Shown here: piece by piece, positions 22,540-34,104 of the stretch
Numbering within the stretch: position 1 is the first letter of the stretch
Layout of the letters: each line of letters opens with the position of its first letter
DNA from: Gnetum montanum
Lineage: Eukaryota; Streptophyta; Gnetopsida; Gnetales; Gnetaceae
Reading direction: 5' to 3'
DNA: 64,000 bases
Assembly: GCA_015680685.1 (NCBI GenBank)
Contig: MNCI01028376.1
Span: 4,431-68,430 of the forward strand
The notes under the pieces: generated by a model
Databases searched by the model: none
What the model saw: only the letters and a program-made list of their open reading frames with translations
Told to the model about the DNA's origin: nothing
Program-made: the position numbers and the translations under genes

Positions 22540-25500
22540 AACATGACTATCTTACATTGAAATTGTGATGGCCTTCAAGTACTATAGAAAACATGAATTT
22601 TGAAGAACAATGTTGTAAGTGAATGATGTGGATATTGCTCTTCTTCAAGAGACAACACTAGAAGTATTTTCATAGGATTTCTAGCACAACTAAATAGGGT
22701 TGGAGGTTCTAGCTTGAGGTTTTAGCATAGGATTAGTTTGTCTTTGATGAAATAATCTAAATTTTTAGGGTAGAAATTTTTTTCTCTTAGTATGGCTGGC
22801 ATCATAGAATAAGGATTAAAGATTTTGAATGTCTATGATCCTATGATTAGCTTCTAGTAACAAGAATTCAAAAAGAGGGTACTATAGATTAGAGCTAAGA
22901 AGGATTGGGTTATTGTAAGAGATTGGAATTTTGCAAGATGATGTGAGCAAAGATCTAGTTCATTGACTCAAAACATGGAGAGTCTTTTCTTTGATGACTT
23001 AGAGCATACTAGAGATTTAGTAAAGCATAGGATTTTCCTATGGTTTTTCACTTGGAAAAGTGGGTAACCTCTAATCTTAACTAATTCTTTCTCCCTAGAT
23101 CATGTTAGATAACTTATCACCTAAATGACAAGGTCTTGTCATGGATTTTTTCAGATCATAGACTCGTCCTTTATGAATGGAAAAAATGGACTTCTCATTG
23201 ATTAGCTTTTAAATTGGAGCATGTCTCTCTTTCTAAGGAATTCTTTTAAACTAGGCTAGTATGGATTTGGTACATGTAGGGGGGTTAGTCCTAGATCACA
23301 TAGGGTATCAAATAAGCTTGCAATGTTTTGATGATTTTTCTCTTAATAGTGGAGAAAAACATGAATCCTAGCAATGCAAGATACTTTGGATAAGGTGGAC
23401 CAAATCTAGGGAAAGACATATTTATTACTGAAGTGGGACTCTAGTATACAAGATCTAGTTATGGTAGAGAAATAGGTGAGAGCATTAGCTTATGAGGAGA
23501 AGGTATACTAAAAGCAATGTTTCAAGGAAAGATGTCTAAAGGAAGAAGATCATAATTCTACCTATTTCCATATGATCACAAATAGGAGAAATCAAAAGAG
23601 ATCCTTAATCAAATTCTCCCTAGATGCTACAAAAGATATCTAGGTTGTGGTGGTCTATTTTTGTAACTTGTATGATTAGAATAAGAAGGTTAATCCTTCA
23701 GTATTAAAAGGTATAATTGTTCCTTAGTTTCTTTTATTGATGATGAGTACTTGTAAGGAAGACTCTCTAGAGAGGAGATTCATTTAGTAGTGGCTAAGGT
23801 ACTAATTCAAAAGATGTTTGAGGTAGATGGTTGGATTAAATGCATCAAAGCCCATTGGCATATTATTGGAAGGGATTTTGAGGGTCTTTTTCAAGTAGGA
23901 TTAAAGTATGATACTTTTTCCAAAGCCTATAATAACACCTTCATTATTGGGTTGTTGAAGACGAAGGAGGTGCAGTCCTCAAGGAATTGTGGATCTATTA
24001 GTCTTTGCAATAGTTTTTCTAAAATTTTTCCAAGATTTTATAAATTTCTTGAAGCCTGTGCTATCCAATATCATAGAGGTGGATTAATCAAGATTCATTC
24101 ATGGAAGAACATTATTAATAGTATCATTATGGAAAATGAGGTTTTACATTAAACTTACATTCAAAAATAGGAAATTTACTTTCTCAAATTTGATTTATCA
24201 AAAGTATATAATACTGTGAACTAGAATGACTTACTTTTCATTGTGAAGGAGTTGGAGTTTTGTAGAGGGTTCTATGAGATGATCATATTCATGCTTTATA
24301 CAACTAGATTTTAAGTTTCCCTGAATGAATAAATATATTAGCAATTTTACCTACAATGGGATCTTTGGCAATGTGACATGTTATCACCATATCTCTTCGC
24401 TATTATTACCAATAACCTCTATAGATGGATTAGAAAGTTAAATGTCATGTCCTCATTTCCCTGGAACCTTCATACTCTTCAATATGTAGATGACATGATG
24501 ATCTTTCTTCTAGCATCTATTCCTAAGGCTAGAAAGGTGATGTAGGCATTGGATGAACTTTGTCAATCAACAAGGCTTGAAGTCAATTGGAACAAGACAA
24601 AGCTTTTCTATATGGGGTGCCCAATAGAAAGGTTTAAACATGTCATGTGTATTTTTGGTGTACAATTGTCTTGCTCTTAGCTAGTTTTTTGGAGTAGCCT
24701 CTATTTTGTAGAGGGAAATAAGCTAACAATTGGGAGGGAGTGCTTGGAAAGAAGCAAAAGATGTTGGCCTATTCAAGAATTATGTTTCTATCTTCCACAA
24801 GTAAGTTGACTTTGGCTAGATCTATTCTCTTAAGCATTCCCATTTATATTGGATTGGTTTTCAACCCCTAGCCTATTTTGTGTTTCAAGTCAATCAAATT
24901 CTAAGGAATTTCTTTTGGTCTAATGGGAAGAAGTGCCATCGATTTCATTTGACTGCTTGGAATAAGGTGATTATCTCACTTCATGTAAGTTGTTGTGGGA
25001 TTTAGGATTTTAGGAGGTAGGCTTTCATTTAGGTAGCTAAGCTAGCTTGGGAGGTTTGGTCTTGGGTAGACAAGCCTTTTGTCAATTGTTTTCATTTGTT
25101 CTATTCTAATTTGTGAACTTTTCTAGCCAAAGCCTTGGTGATATAAAAATCCATTTGAAGAGGATGGACTTTCCTTTAATTGCATGGGAGCTAGGAATTT
25201 GGAAAAGAAGACATTTCAATGGAATTTCTTTTGGTAGGAAAAGCTCATTACAAAATGATTAGGAAAGTTTTTTTTTGAAGTAGTCACCCTATTATGTCAG
25301 TCTTTCATGACAATAATAAACATTGCTAATTCACCAAGATTATTAACATCCTTAAAAGACATAGTTCCTCTAATACAATCCATGAAGATACGTTAGATTT
25401 TACTTCAACAAACCATAGACAATGAATCTCATGTCTTTATAGGAAGTCTTTTGCTTAACTAAGGGGATGGAACCTTATTTGGAGGTTGCATTGTCAACCA

Positions 25501-25780
25501 AAGATGAGATTTTTTGGTTAGATGTTGGTTCATCATGTTGTGCTCACCTAGGAAAAACTCCAATGATGAGGTCTTTCTATAGCTGATGATATATCATCTG
25601 CTATAAGGAGATTGAAACTACAACACAAATTTTTAAGGAATGTCTATTTACAAAAGTTGTAGGTCAATGTGGACTAGGATCTTATGGGATCATTATTAGG
25701 TAATGATTATAGAAGGACCCGTCATTCAAAGACACTTGCATGAAATTTCATTATGGATGGAGGTTGCCTATGAGATTTTG
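22540..25780 (+). pseudogene. Dead L1-type LINE: endonuclease, RT and zf-RVT
   Basis: The apurinic endonuclease start reads stop-NCDGLQ (22555; family WNCRGL, Trp changed to TGA), then DVDIALLQET (about 22632). The reverse transcriptase begins near 23790, with IKIHSWKNIINSI and, after several stops, FDLSKVYNTVN and SPYLFAIITN. The catalytic box YVDDMMIF is at 24483-24506, and LEVNWNKTKLFYMG follows. Near 25465-25600 a zf-RVT-like tail reads WNLIWRLHCQPKMRFFG. Domain order, spacing and strand all fit one non-LTR retrotransposon. It has dozens of stops and several frameshifts. No poly(A) end or target duplication could be fixed. Confidence 0.78.
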
Positions 25781-26195
25781 GTTGAGTAGAATGTTTGCAC
25801 TTTTATTAAGAAATGCCTAAACTCTTCCTATATATGCATCTTGAAAACATTTTCCAACTTTCACTTGTGGAGAAAAATCCATCAATGCACAATGACAATT
25901 TTTAAGACTTGTGACTCCTTGTAAGATGAGCCAACCTATAAACTATGTGTTCTTCTTACTTTTCTAGATATACACTCCATCTATTTTAAATGAGCTTTAT
26001 AATGTTACACATGACTATTTTTTAGTTTTTGGTTTTGATGCTCTATAAGAATATCTAGGAATTTTTGATTGGTCTAGGTGTTCATATATTTTGGAAAAAG
26101 ATATTCTACCCTCCATGATGATACTATTGTTGTAATTGCTAATTTAAGGGTTCACTTCTCTTGTTATATAAATGGCCAAACTCTCCCTTAAAAAA
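25781..26195. other. No gene seen
   Basis: AT-rich sequence between the LINE remnant and a copia fragment. It may include the LINE 3' end. Confidence 0.35.
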
Positions 26196-26199
26196 AGTA

Positions 26200-26518
26200 A
26201 TATTAACTTACATGGAGAAGAAATTTGGTTGTTCCATTAAAGCTTTTAACTTAGATAATAGTGGAGAATATACTTCTAATGGTTTCTCCTCTTTTCCTTG
26301 AGATGAAGGAATCTATCATCAAAAGATGATCCTTAGAATACCTCAACAAAATGATGTAGCCAAAATATGTGAAAATATGACTCATTCCATGATGTATTTT
26401 ATAGGATGTAAACCATACTTATGCATGAAAGTAGTTAACATAGTAGTGTATCTTAGCAATTGCATTGGTCCTCTTAGCCAAAATGAAGAATCACCATATG
26501 AAAAATTGATAGGCTAGA
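26200..26518 (+). pseudogene. Ty1/copia integrase core fragment
   Basis: The frame reads EKKFGCSIKAFNLDNSGEYTS, one TGA, then EGIYHQK..LRIPQQNDVAKICENMTHSMM and VNIVVYLSN..GPLSQNEESPYEKLIG. This matches the copia integrase core order: RTDNGGEY, then HQ...YTPQQNGVAER.NRT..EMAR, then A..YL.N..P and TPYE...G. The catalytic Glu position of the PQQNGVAE box is Lys. No flanking LTR was identified. Confidence 0.75.
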
Positions 26519-26619
26519 GCCCAAATCAATTTTCCTAGCCACCTCTTGAATAAATTCTGTCAATCATGTTTTAGTTTTACTTTAATAAGATATAAAGCCC
26601 ATTGTTTAGAAGTTTCCTT

Positions 26620-27498
26620 CTAAAATTAAGAGAGATGCAAATATAGGAACAAAAAAAATTCATATTTGTGAAGGAAAGAATATGAACATGCAATAGGGAG
26701 ATGAAGAAAAATGTTTATGCTATCTTAGCCTAATAACCCACAAGAAATTCTTTACATCCATATGGATGGGTAAATCACATTGAACTATCATTTTATGTGC
26801 AATGTCATGGAATTTTTCATAAGAATAACTTGGAATGGTTGTAAAGGTAAGAAGGCAAGGCACTAATCTACTAAAAATTAAAAGGTAAAAATTAAGGGAG
26901 GTGAAAAAGTGAGAATCCAAAAAATTCATATTGGCAAAGAAAGGAATATGATCATAGAACAACCAGAAAAGAAATATGTTTATGCTATCTCATCTTAAGA
27001 ACATACAAGAAATTCATTACATACTTAAATGAAGAAACATGAATGGATGAGTAAATCACATTGAACTATCATGTCATGGGAATAAATTAGAGTTTCTGTA
27101 ATGGTAAGAAGGCAAGGTATAATCCATTAAAAGTTAAAAAGTAAAAATTAAGAGAGATGCAATGGTGGAAACAAAACAAATTTAGATTGCCAAGGAATGA
27201 ATATGATCTTTGTCATAAAACAAAGAGATGAAGAAAGATGTTTCTACTATCCTAGCCTAAGAATGTGTAAAAGATTCTTTACACATTTAAATAAAGAGAC
27301 CTACATGGATGTGTAAATCACACTAAGCTTTGAGAACCTACAAGAAATTCTTTACACACTTGTATGAAGAGACCTACATGGATATGTACATCACACTAAG
27401 CTATCATTTTATGTGCAACTTGATTGAATTTTCCATGGGAATAACTTGGATTGACCATAAAGATAAGAAGGCAAGGGTGTTATCCACTAAAAAGTAGC
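26620..27498. repeat. Tandem repeat, about 260-bp unit, three copies
   Basis: Units start at AAAATTAAG(A/G)GAG(A/G)TG near 26620, 26889 and 27147. Each contains GAATATGA.CAT, ATGTTT.T.CTAT, AAGAAATTCTTTACA, GGATG.GTAAATCACA and GGTAAGAAGGCAAGG in order. The third copy has an extra internal duplication of about 75 bp around CTTTACACA..TAAA(T)AAAGAGACCTACATGGAT (27275-27400). Confidence 0.7.
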
Positions 27499-28691
27499 TT
27501 GAGATCCATTTCCCTTTTCCAAAATTTTTGGGCCATCAAATTGTTGGAATGGTACTTTTAAACAGTGGTACCATAGAATCCACCTCAAATCTTTAGAAAT
27601 TGAAATAACTCACTTTAACTTTGGAAGATTAGATAACTTCTACATATTTTCCATGATAGAGATAACATAATTGCCATTAAATACCTTAGAATTTCTTTAT
27701 TGCCACAAGCTTTGAAGTTTTAGCTTACTTGCTATAAGGTAACTGTAGTTGTGGATCTTGTTACAAGACTCATAGAGTTTCTATGAGTACTTAAAGAGTC
27801 TTGAGTTTTTTCTAATTGTCTGAGTAACTCACAACTCATGATCTAGGTCAAAATATCTATATTTTCAAGGGTTCAAAGGGGTAAAAATGTAAATTTCAAT
27901 GAGTTATTTTCACTATTCCACAAGTTTCCCAAGTAACTCACTGAGTTCAAGTTTATGTTGAGGAAAATGAGTGTGAGTCTCATAGCATTGGTTGTGGTTA
28001 CCCATCTTAACAATTTATTTTGTTGTGTTTGTAGTCTTTAGAGAAGTCATTAGAAATGGGCAAATGTGGATGGACCAGAAGATTTTGGAGTTTTTAGTGT
28101 AGTCCCATGTCTAGCAATCATGATGATGAGCAACCTTCAACCAATGGTACAGTGCATATTTCAAGCATTATGCCTACTTTGGATCCCTTTGAGTTACTCT
28201 AGTAAGTGAATGTGAGAGAAGAGTGTGATCAAATTTTGATAAGTTTAAGAAAGATAGAGTTGAGTTTTATGGTTGGCATATGAAGTTGATATTTGATCTA
28301 ATAGGTTTACAAGATTTGTTGATGCAATATCTCTAGTGTGCTTAGGATAATAAAGATCTGGAAAAGAGGGAAAAAATGTCATCAAGTGGAAAGAGGAGAT
28401 TTTCATCTAGGATTGCATGTTTTCCTATTTTACAAGAGCTCTTTATTATAGAAAGAGAGCCAAAATCCTTGGTATCATTTTGTTCAATGCAGAAGGGATA
28501 CTTCCCCAAGGGAGAAAATGGTATGTTCACACTTGTATATATGGTATTTAGAGATGTGCCAAGTAGTCATTAGCTTGCAATAGGCATCCTTTCAGTAGGT
28601 GGTTCCTTGGAAATGTGGCCTAAAATTGATGTTGAAATGAAGAGAGAATGTCTAGAAGTTTTCCAAATGATGTGTTTCTAGGGAAAGCTTT
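27499..28691. other. No gene recognised
   Basis: It contains a 65-codon open frame (28376-28573, plus) overlapped by a 62-codon one on the other strand. Neither has a known motif. No repeat shared with other parts of the window was noticed. Confidence 0.35.
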
Positions 28692-29426
28692 TGTTGATGT
28701 ATAAAAATTGATCATATAGCAACACACTCAGAAATCTCATTTTAAGAGATTATTACCTAGGGCGCTTGTCATATGGGTACAAAAACCTAGGAATAGTCTC
28801 AGGTGGTAAGGACAACATCATCTTTTAACAAATAAAAATTATTATATTCAATAATGATGATAATTTTGAATAACTCTAACAAGAAAATTTAAATGAAATA
28901 GCTATCCAAATTGGTAACTTAACTAGGAATTTTAGGCAAGGAAATTTAAATAAAAGGACTTTCCATTAAATAAGCTCAGATAATGAAAGTAAAAATCATT
29001 GAGAACTCATAAACTTGAAATATAAATAGAGGTTTTATATTTGAAACATTTATTTTTGACTAAATATATAACAAAGATCTAAGGTCTCAATTGCTAGAAT
29101 AACAAACAAAAGGTTTTAGTAAAGACTTAGCTCAATATAGAGCATTGGATCTGACTGGATAAATGGAAAGCTTCATGTACAAGCATATTTGCTTGTGCTT
29201 CTAGGAAGCACACCTTCTTCAATAAGTTTGCACATTTTAGCTCCTAGATCCATTCACAACTTCTTACCAAACTTCCTCTGGAAACACCTCTAAGATGTAT
29301 TCATTAATGCACTCTAAGAAAGAATTCTTGGGATTTCCCCTCTCTACTCCCAAATCCCCTCTCTTGTTCAAATTGAGGGGAAGGATTTATTAGTTCTAAT
29401 TTCCCTCCCCTTCCTCTACTACCACT
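28692..29426 (-). mobile_element. Probable copia LTR, dispersed repeat copy 2
   Basis: It is homologous to 8046-8905 and starts at the same point on the plus strand (TGTTGATG). It is cut at 29427 by the insertion of the large minus-strand Athila-like element; the rest of the repeat would lie beyond that element, outside the window. Confidence 0.55.
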
Positions 29427-30302
29427 TGATGAGCAGTGAGTAGACCCTATGCCCAACCATACAAATCACTAAGCATTCATGCACAACCTGGTCAAATTTT
29501 GTGGACTTTTAGCCTTCTAAGTACACTGGCTTCTAGGAAGTGAAACTAACCATTGTAATTGCTATCTTCCCAATTACACTTGTGAAATGCAAAGGTATGG
29601 TTAAGTGCAATTGAGGCATATGATTTTTATCATTTTTTATGTTTTGTGTTATAAGTCACCTAAGGATAAAGAATAATGAATAAAGATAAAATAATTATAT
29701 TGCTAATTTAGTCTAACTAGCCACACCTCACTAATCCTAACATAAGCATTCGTTCCCACTTGTTGTAAACATTCTGAACATATTTAACACTACTGGGTTA
29801 CCAAACATTAAGTGTTACTAGGATTACTAAGTGGCAAGCATATGCTTGAAGTGGTTGTACTTATTTGCTTAATTAATCACTATTTAATCTAGCTTAATTT
29901 AGCTTAATTACTTAAAGCATTAAAGGAAATTTCATAAAACATTAAATGCATAAATAAACAATTAATTTATTTCAAAGTGTTGTAAGGTTTATTTGAAAGC
30001 TCATCTTTATTGCCACATACACTATTGTGCTTAGGTACAACAATGCTTGAATAAAGATCCGTACACTCTTTGACTCCTACTATGGGCACTTAGAAAATTA
30101 TTTTAACTTTCAAATGACAAAATTGCAAGAGCTTTGGTACAACTATGACAAAATGATGCCATAAACATAATGGGTGAGCATGTATTTATAGTCACAAATA
30201 GATACTATGTTAACGAGGCCATGTTAATACATCAAATCCCATGTCGATGGAGCTGCATTGACAATGCATCATTGATGGGACCCAAGAAAATGCGACTCAT
30301 CA
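29427..30302 (-). mobile_element. 3' LTR of el2
   Basis: Read on the minus strand it starts TGATGAGTCGCATTTTC at 30302 and ends CTCATCA at 29427. A TATA-like CTATAAATACATG occurs at about 30192. Internal sequence just 5' of it (CAAGGACAAGTTTTCATT...GGGTA) matches the sequence just 5' of el1's 3' LTR at 39760-39790. That proves the orientation and shows this is a 3' LTR rather than a solo LTR. Confidence 0.85.
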
Positions 30303-30559
30303 TACCCTTAAGACTAAATGAAAACTTGTCCTTGAGTGAATAAAAAGAGAAACAAGTTTCTTACAAAATTTTGGGAATGTATGGGATTGTTGACTAATTG
30401 GTGGTATACACAAACACAACACACATTGGCAAATACTAAGTGCTTGAATGTATAGAATTACAATTGTTACAAAATCTTTTGGTAGTCAGGACAATAAAAT
30501 TGAACACCAAGAAGAAAATGACAAACAAAATTCCTCTAATGATATGAAGACAAAAAAGA

Positions 30560-30915
30560 AGTTCAAGCAATCCTAGGTAGTGGATGTCCTTAAGCCTCTG
30601 AAGGACCTTCTTCTACTTTAGGCACACATAGTGGTTATGGTTGTCTTGTAGTAGCTAGAACCTATGGTAGAAGATGAAAGGCATCCAACAGTGCCTTCAT
30701 CTTCTCCTTGTTAATCCTAGAATCATTCATGATCCACATCACATCATGAATGTGGGTTGATGTGGAAACATTCCAAGCATAGGGAATTATTGGGAATAGC
30801 TCATTCACATTGACAAACCAAGTAGCAAAAAATTTACATTCAACATCAAACACCTTTACTACATTTTGTAGCTCTTGGTAGTCACTTAGTATCTTGGCTA
30901 GGTTCTCAATTGTAG
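30560..30915 (-). pseudogene. C-terminal part of the unknown el2 ORF
   Basis: On the minus strand it reads STIENLAKILSDYQELQNVV from 30915, then FATWFVNVNELFPIIPYAWN and KEKMKALLDAFHLLP, with TAG at presumed Gln positions. The frame joins exactly with the block ending at 40738 when the inserted el1 and one copy of its 5-bp target duplication are removed. In another frame, about 30590-30480 encodes a strongly hydrophobic stretch (LLELLFCLHIIRGILFVIFF). This might be a C-terminal membrane segment if an indel lies between, which is speculative. The ORF ends about 200 bp before the 3' LTR. Confidence 0.6.
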
Positions 30916-30954
30916 ACTTTTGATGAGTGCGGTTACTCTAGAAGTGTATTCTAA

Positions 30955-31088
30955 TTATTAGAGTGGCAGTTTCTCTAAAATTAGAGCGGTAGTTTCTCTA
31001 AAATTAGAGGGGTAGTTTCTCTAAAATTTGAGTGGTAATTTCTCTAAAATTAGAGTGGTAGTTTTTCTAATTATTAGAGTAGTTTCTC
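30955..31088 (+). repeat. 23-bp repeat array in the LTR U3 region
   Basis: Five to six copies of TTAGAG(T/C)GGTAGTTTCTCTAAAA stand end to end. The junctions form CTCTAAAATTAGAG, an imperfect inverted repeat. The array ends about 10 bp before the TATA box (31095). The same array stands in the 3' LTR at 39825-39950. Tandem arrays here often act as transcription enhancers in plant LTRs, but that role is inferred. Confidence 0.75.
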
Positions 31089-31094
31089 CCAAGC

Positions 31095-31104
31095 CTATAA
31101 ATAT
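31095..31104 (+). promoter_or_regulatory. TATA box of the el1 LTR promoter
   Basis: CTATAAATAT lies just after the U3 repeat array. The matching sites are at 39965 in the 3' LTR, 6885 in the solo LTR and 57776 in el3, always in the same LTR position, which supports a real promoter element. Confidence 0.7.
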
Positions 31105-31839
31105 AGTGCCCAGGAGCACAATTTATGAGAAAGTCTTGGAAGGAAGTCTTTAGAAATATTTTAGGAGTCAAGTAGCAAAAATTTTGTAGTTAAAGTATTT
31201 TCCAAGTGCCCGCAGCAGGAGGTCTAAGTGTGGATGGATCTTTATTTGGGCATTGTGTACCTGAGCACACCTTGTGTACGATAATAAAGAGGAGCTCTTG
31301 GATTCATCCTTGCAACACTTGAGATTTGTATTCTTATTCATTTCCTTTATTTTATTTTCTTTTGCATTTATTTTATTTTATTTTATGCACTTTACATTTT
31401 TGTTATTAGCACACATAGTACGATCACTTCGAGCATGCGTGTAACACTTGGTAACCTAGTAACGATTAGTGTTTGGTAATCCTAGTAGTGTTGCACTGGT
31501 TTAGGATGTGTATGGAAAGTGAGGATAGATATTGGTGTTAGGATTAGTTTAAAGCCTAGTTAATCAGTAGTTAAGTTAAACTAGTCACTTAGTTATCTCT
31601 TTCTCTCCTCCCAAATTAGTAGTACAACATAAAAACATAAAGCTATAAAAAGCATATGCCTCAAACTTACTTAACCATACAATCATGACATATAAGTAAG
31701 TTTGAGAAGATAATGATCAACTAATCCATCCTTGTTCCACAAGGGCGCATAAGAACTTAGTCCTTGGAATTCGACCAGATTGTGCATGAAATGCTCATAT
31801 TTGTATGGTTGAGCGTAGGGGTACCTTGCCACTCATCAT

Positions 31840-31857
31840 TGGCATTGTTGTCAGGGA
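31840..31857 (+). other. Primer-binding site of el1 (Athila type)
   Basis: TGGCATTGTTGTCAGGGA follows the 5' LTR by one base. It equals the Athila-type site TGGCGCCGTTGCCGGGGA, complementary to tRNA-Asp, apart from C-to-T and G-to-A changes. Decayed versions occur at 57462-57444 (el2) and 58534-58551 (el3). Confidence 0.75.
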
Positions 31858-32245
31858 CTTAGTTGTTTGTGCGCTAACTAGAACATAGAAAATCATTCAC
31901 ATCATTGGAATGAACCCTTAGGGTTGGTTGAGAAAATAATAAACAAGAATACATTGCACACTGAAGAGACAAATATGTCTCCTTCTTCATACGAAAGCAC
32001 TTCACCGCCTAGGTCTAAAACAAGAAATAGTCGACGTCGTAATACACATGACGTTGATCCGCCAGTCCCTCAACAAGTTCAAGTGGTATATATTCATCCC
32101 GATGAGTATATACTAGACTTCACGTTTATCCTCCATCATGATGAACAACTACATTAGAAAGACTTAAAAGGTAACATAGTGTTACCTTCCAATCATTTAG
32201 TCCCAAGCATGCTTCTTCATGCTCTCACAAAAATTGGCATGCTGC

Positions 32246-32687
32246 NNNNNNNNNNNNNNNNNNNNNNNNNNNNNNNNNNNNNNNNNNNNNNNNNNNNNNN
32301 NNNNNNNNNNNNNNNNNNNNNNNNNNNNNNNNNNNNNNNNNNNNNNNNNNNNNNNNNNNNNNNNNNNNNNNNNNNNNNNNNNNNNNNNNNNNNNNNNNNN
32401 NNNNNNNNNNNNNNNNNNNNNNNNNNNNNNNNNNNNNNNNNNNNNNNNNNNNNNNNNNNNNNNNNNNNNNNNNNNNNNNNNNNNNNNNNNNNNNNNNNNN
32501 NNNNNNNNNNNNNNNNNNNNNNNNNNNNNNNNNNNNNNNNNNNNNNNNNNNNNNNNNNNNNNNNNNNNNNNNNNNNNNNNNNNNNNNNNNNNNNNNNNNN
32601 NNNNNNNNNNNNNNNNNNNNNNNNNNNNNNNNNNNNNNNNNNNNNNNNNNNNNNNNNNNNNNNNNNNNNNNNNNNNNNNNNNNNNNN
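32246..32687. other. Assembly gap (442 N)
   Basis: A run of N inside el1 gag. Single N bases also occur at 32863, 61010 and 61434, each at the edge of an inverted contig. Open frames running through the N block are not real. Confidence 0.99.
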
Positions 32688-32862
32688 GAAACAACTTAAG
32701 TTTTTTCCATTCATTCTCTATATTTTGTAAGGCACACGCATCATGGAGTGCTTCTAAGTAATTTTGAGGATCAACGTTGTATCCCCCTTCAAATCGTGGG
32801 ATATTATTCATGTCTAACCTCTTGATCCTACTATCTTTTTTGTGCCTTGTGGGAATTCTTAC
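32688..32862 (-). other. Inverted contig within el1 gag
   Basis: The sequence reads as gag only on the minus strand, opposite to gag before and after it, and is bounded by the N gap and a single N. In el2 the corresponding residues (MNNIPKFEGGYN up to ALQNIEN, followed by FIKEAKS) are in line, showing the normal order. A scaffold-orientation error is the simplest explanation. Confidence 0.8.
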
Positions 32863-34104
32863 NATAGACTCTAGTTAAAGAAGCGAAAAGTTGGTATCGG
32901 TCTTTACAACCGAAATCCATTTGTAGGTGGAGTACTATGTTAGAACTATTTAATGACAAGTACCAAACATACTCTCGAGTGTCTAACTTGCGAAGAAAAA
33001 TCCAAGGCTAGAAACAAGGAGGACATGAACCCTTGGATGCTACAATGGACTAATATTATGCACTGTTACATCATTTCCCTAGCCATGGTTATTTGCAAAG
33101 GGATCAATTGCACCATCTCATGGATGGGCTTAGGCATGAAATGAGAAGAACGCTTGGGACTTATGCCCAAGGGAGACTATCCAAGCTTAGGTCCCATCAA
33201 ATTCAAAGAATATTGGAGTAAGTTGCTAAGGAAAAAGGTGAGCTACAGAAGAGAGAAAGTGTGGAAGAGTATAATTGAGATCTTTCCCTCCGAAAGAGGG
33301 AAGTAAGATTTTGTGAGGATGAAGAAGAGTCACCACTCGAAGAGATGTTGAATAGGAAAACTTTGCCTATCCAAAAGATGACATAAGAAGTTTTGACAAA
33401 GGTAGAAAAAATGTGGGATTTCCTATACAATAGATTTTAAACTATTCTTAAAATAGTAGAGGATTCTAGAGAGCAAGGTAGTGATCACAAAAAAAGAAAA
33501 AAGAGAGAAGCTGAACATGCACGTAGCAAGGGTAAGGGCAAAGTTGCCATCATTGAAGAGGTTGTGGATTTGGAAACAAACAATGATAATGGATGTAAGA
33601 TATGTCAATATGACCATCCTAAGGGATGTTTCCCTATAATCTCACATCTGTAGGAGTCTAAGGTGTATGCACTCAACCCACGATTAAACAAAAGGCAAAC
33701 ACCCTGAAGGTTACCTTATCCTCAAGGTAACCCAAGGCAGTTTCACCAACCTTTAACGTATTATCCCAGTGGAACTCCACCACAACCAATTGAGTAATAT
33801 CAATAGTGGCAACACCCAAAATCATGGGGAATGCCAACTAAGGCAATAGTATCCTTACCGGGAACCTAACCCGTATGGATATTATGTGTAACAGCCAATC
33901 TCCCCACATGACTCTAGTGGTCATGTCTCTCCTCAACCTCACTACTAAGCTCACGAGTATTATGGGACTCCCTCTTCTAGAGGTGATATTCCACAAGCAT
34001 ATCATCCTTCTCATCTGGCTGCATCTCTTCTACCAATAGCTCCACTGCCACCTACTTCCATGATGCAAGGTGAAATCCTTACCTAGCCACATCAACGTAA
34101 CGCC

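Larger units (their letters stand above)
30921..31838 (+). mobile_element. 5' LTR of el1
   Basis: 918 bp, TGATGAG...CTCATCA. It holds a 23-bp repeat array upstream of a TATA box and then the R/U5 part. By eye it is similar to the 3' LTR throughout, but with many substitutions and a few indels, so the insertion is old. Confidence 0.9.
31924..33800 (+). pseudogene. gag of el1 (with gap and inverted piece)
   Basis: The N-terminus runs from 31924 (MSPSSYESTSPPRS at 31975). It is broken by the N gap 32246-32687 and a contig lying backwards (32688-32862; on the minus strand it reads MNNIPRFEGGYN, the gag core motif P.F.G...P). It resumes at 32864 with KEAKSWYRSL, then WSTMLELFNDKY and LRHEMRRTLGTYAQGRLSKLR. 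A short zinc knuckle C-KI-C-QYD-H-PKG-C lies at 33593-33629. After it, a Pro-rich stretch with Tyr and Pro repeats leads to the protease. TAG stops stand at Gln sites. The protein would form the element's particle shell. Confidence 0.8.

Noticed and set aside
29427-30302. Independent solo LTR
   Set aside because: The flanks (CCACT and TACCC) do not match, and the sequence at 30303-30390 is the PPT-side end of an Athila-like internal region, so it is the 3' LTR of el2.
32179-32811. Open frames of 165-204 codons on both strands around 32200-32800
   Set aside because: They consist mainly of X across the N gap. Only the flanking gag pieces are real.
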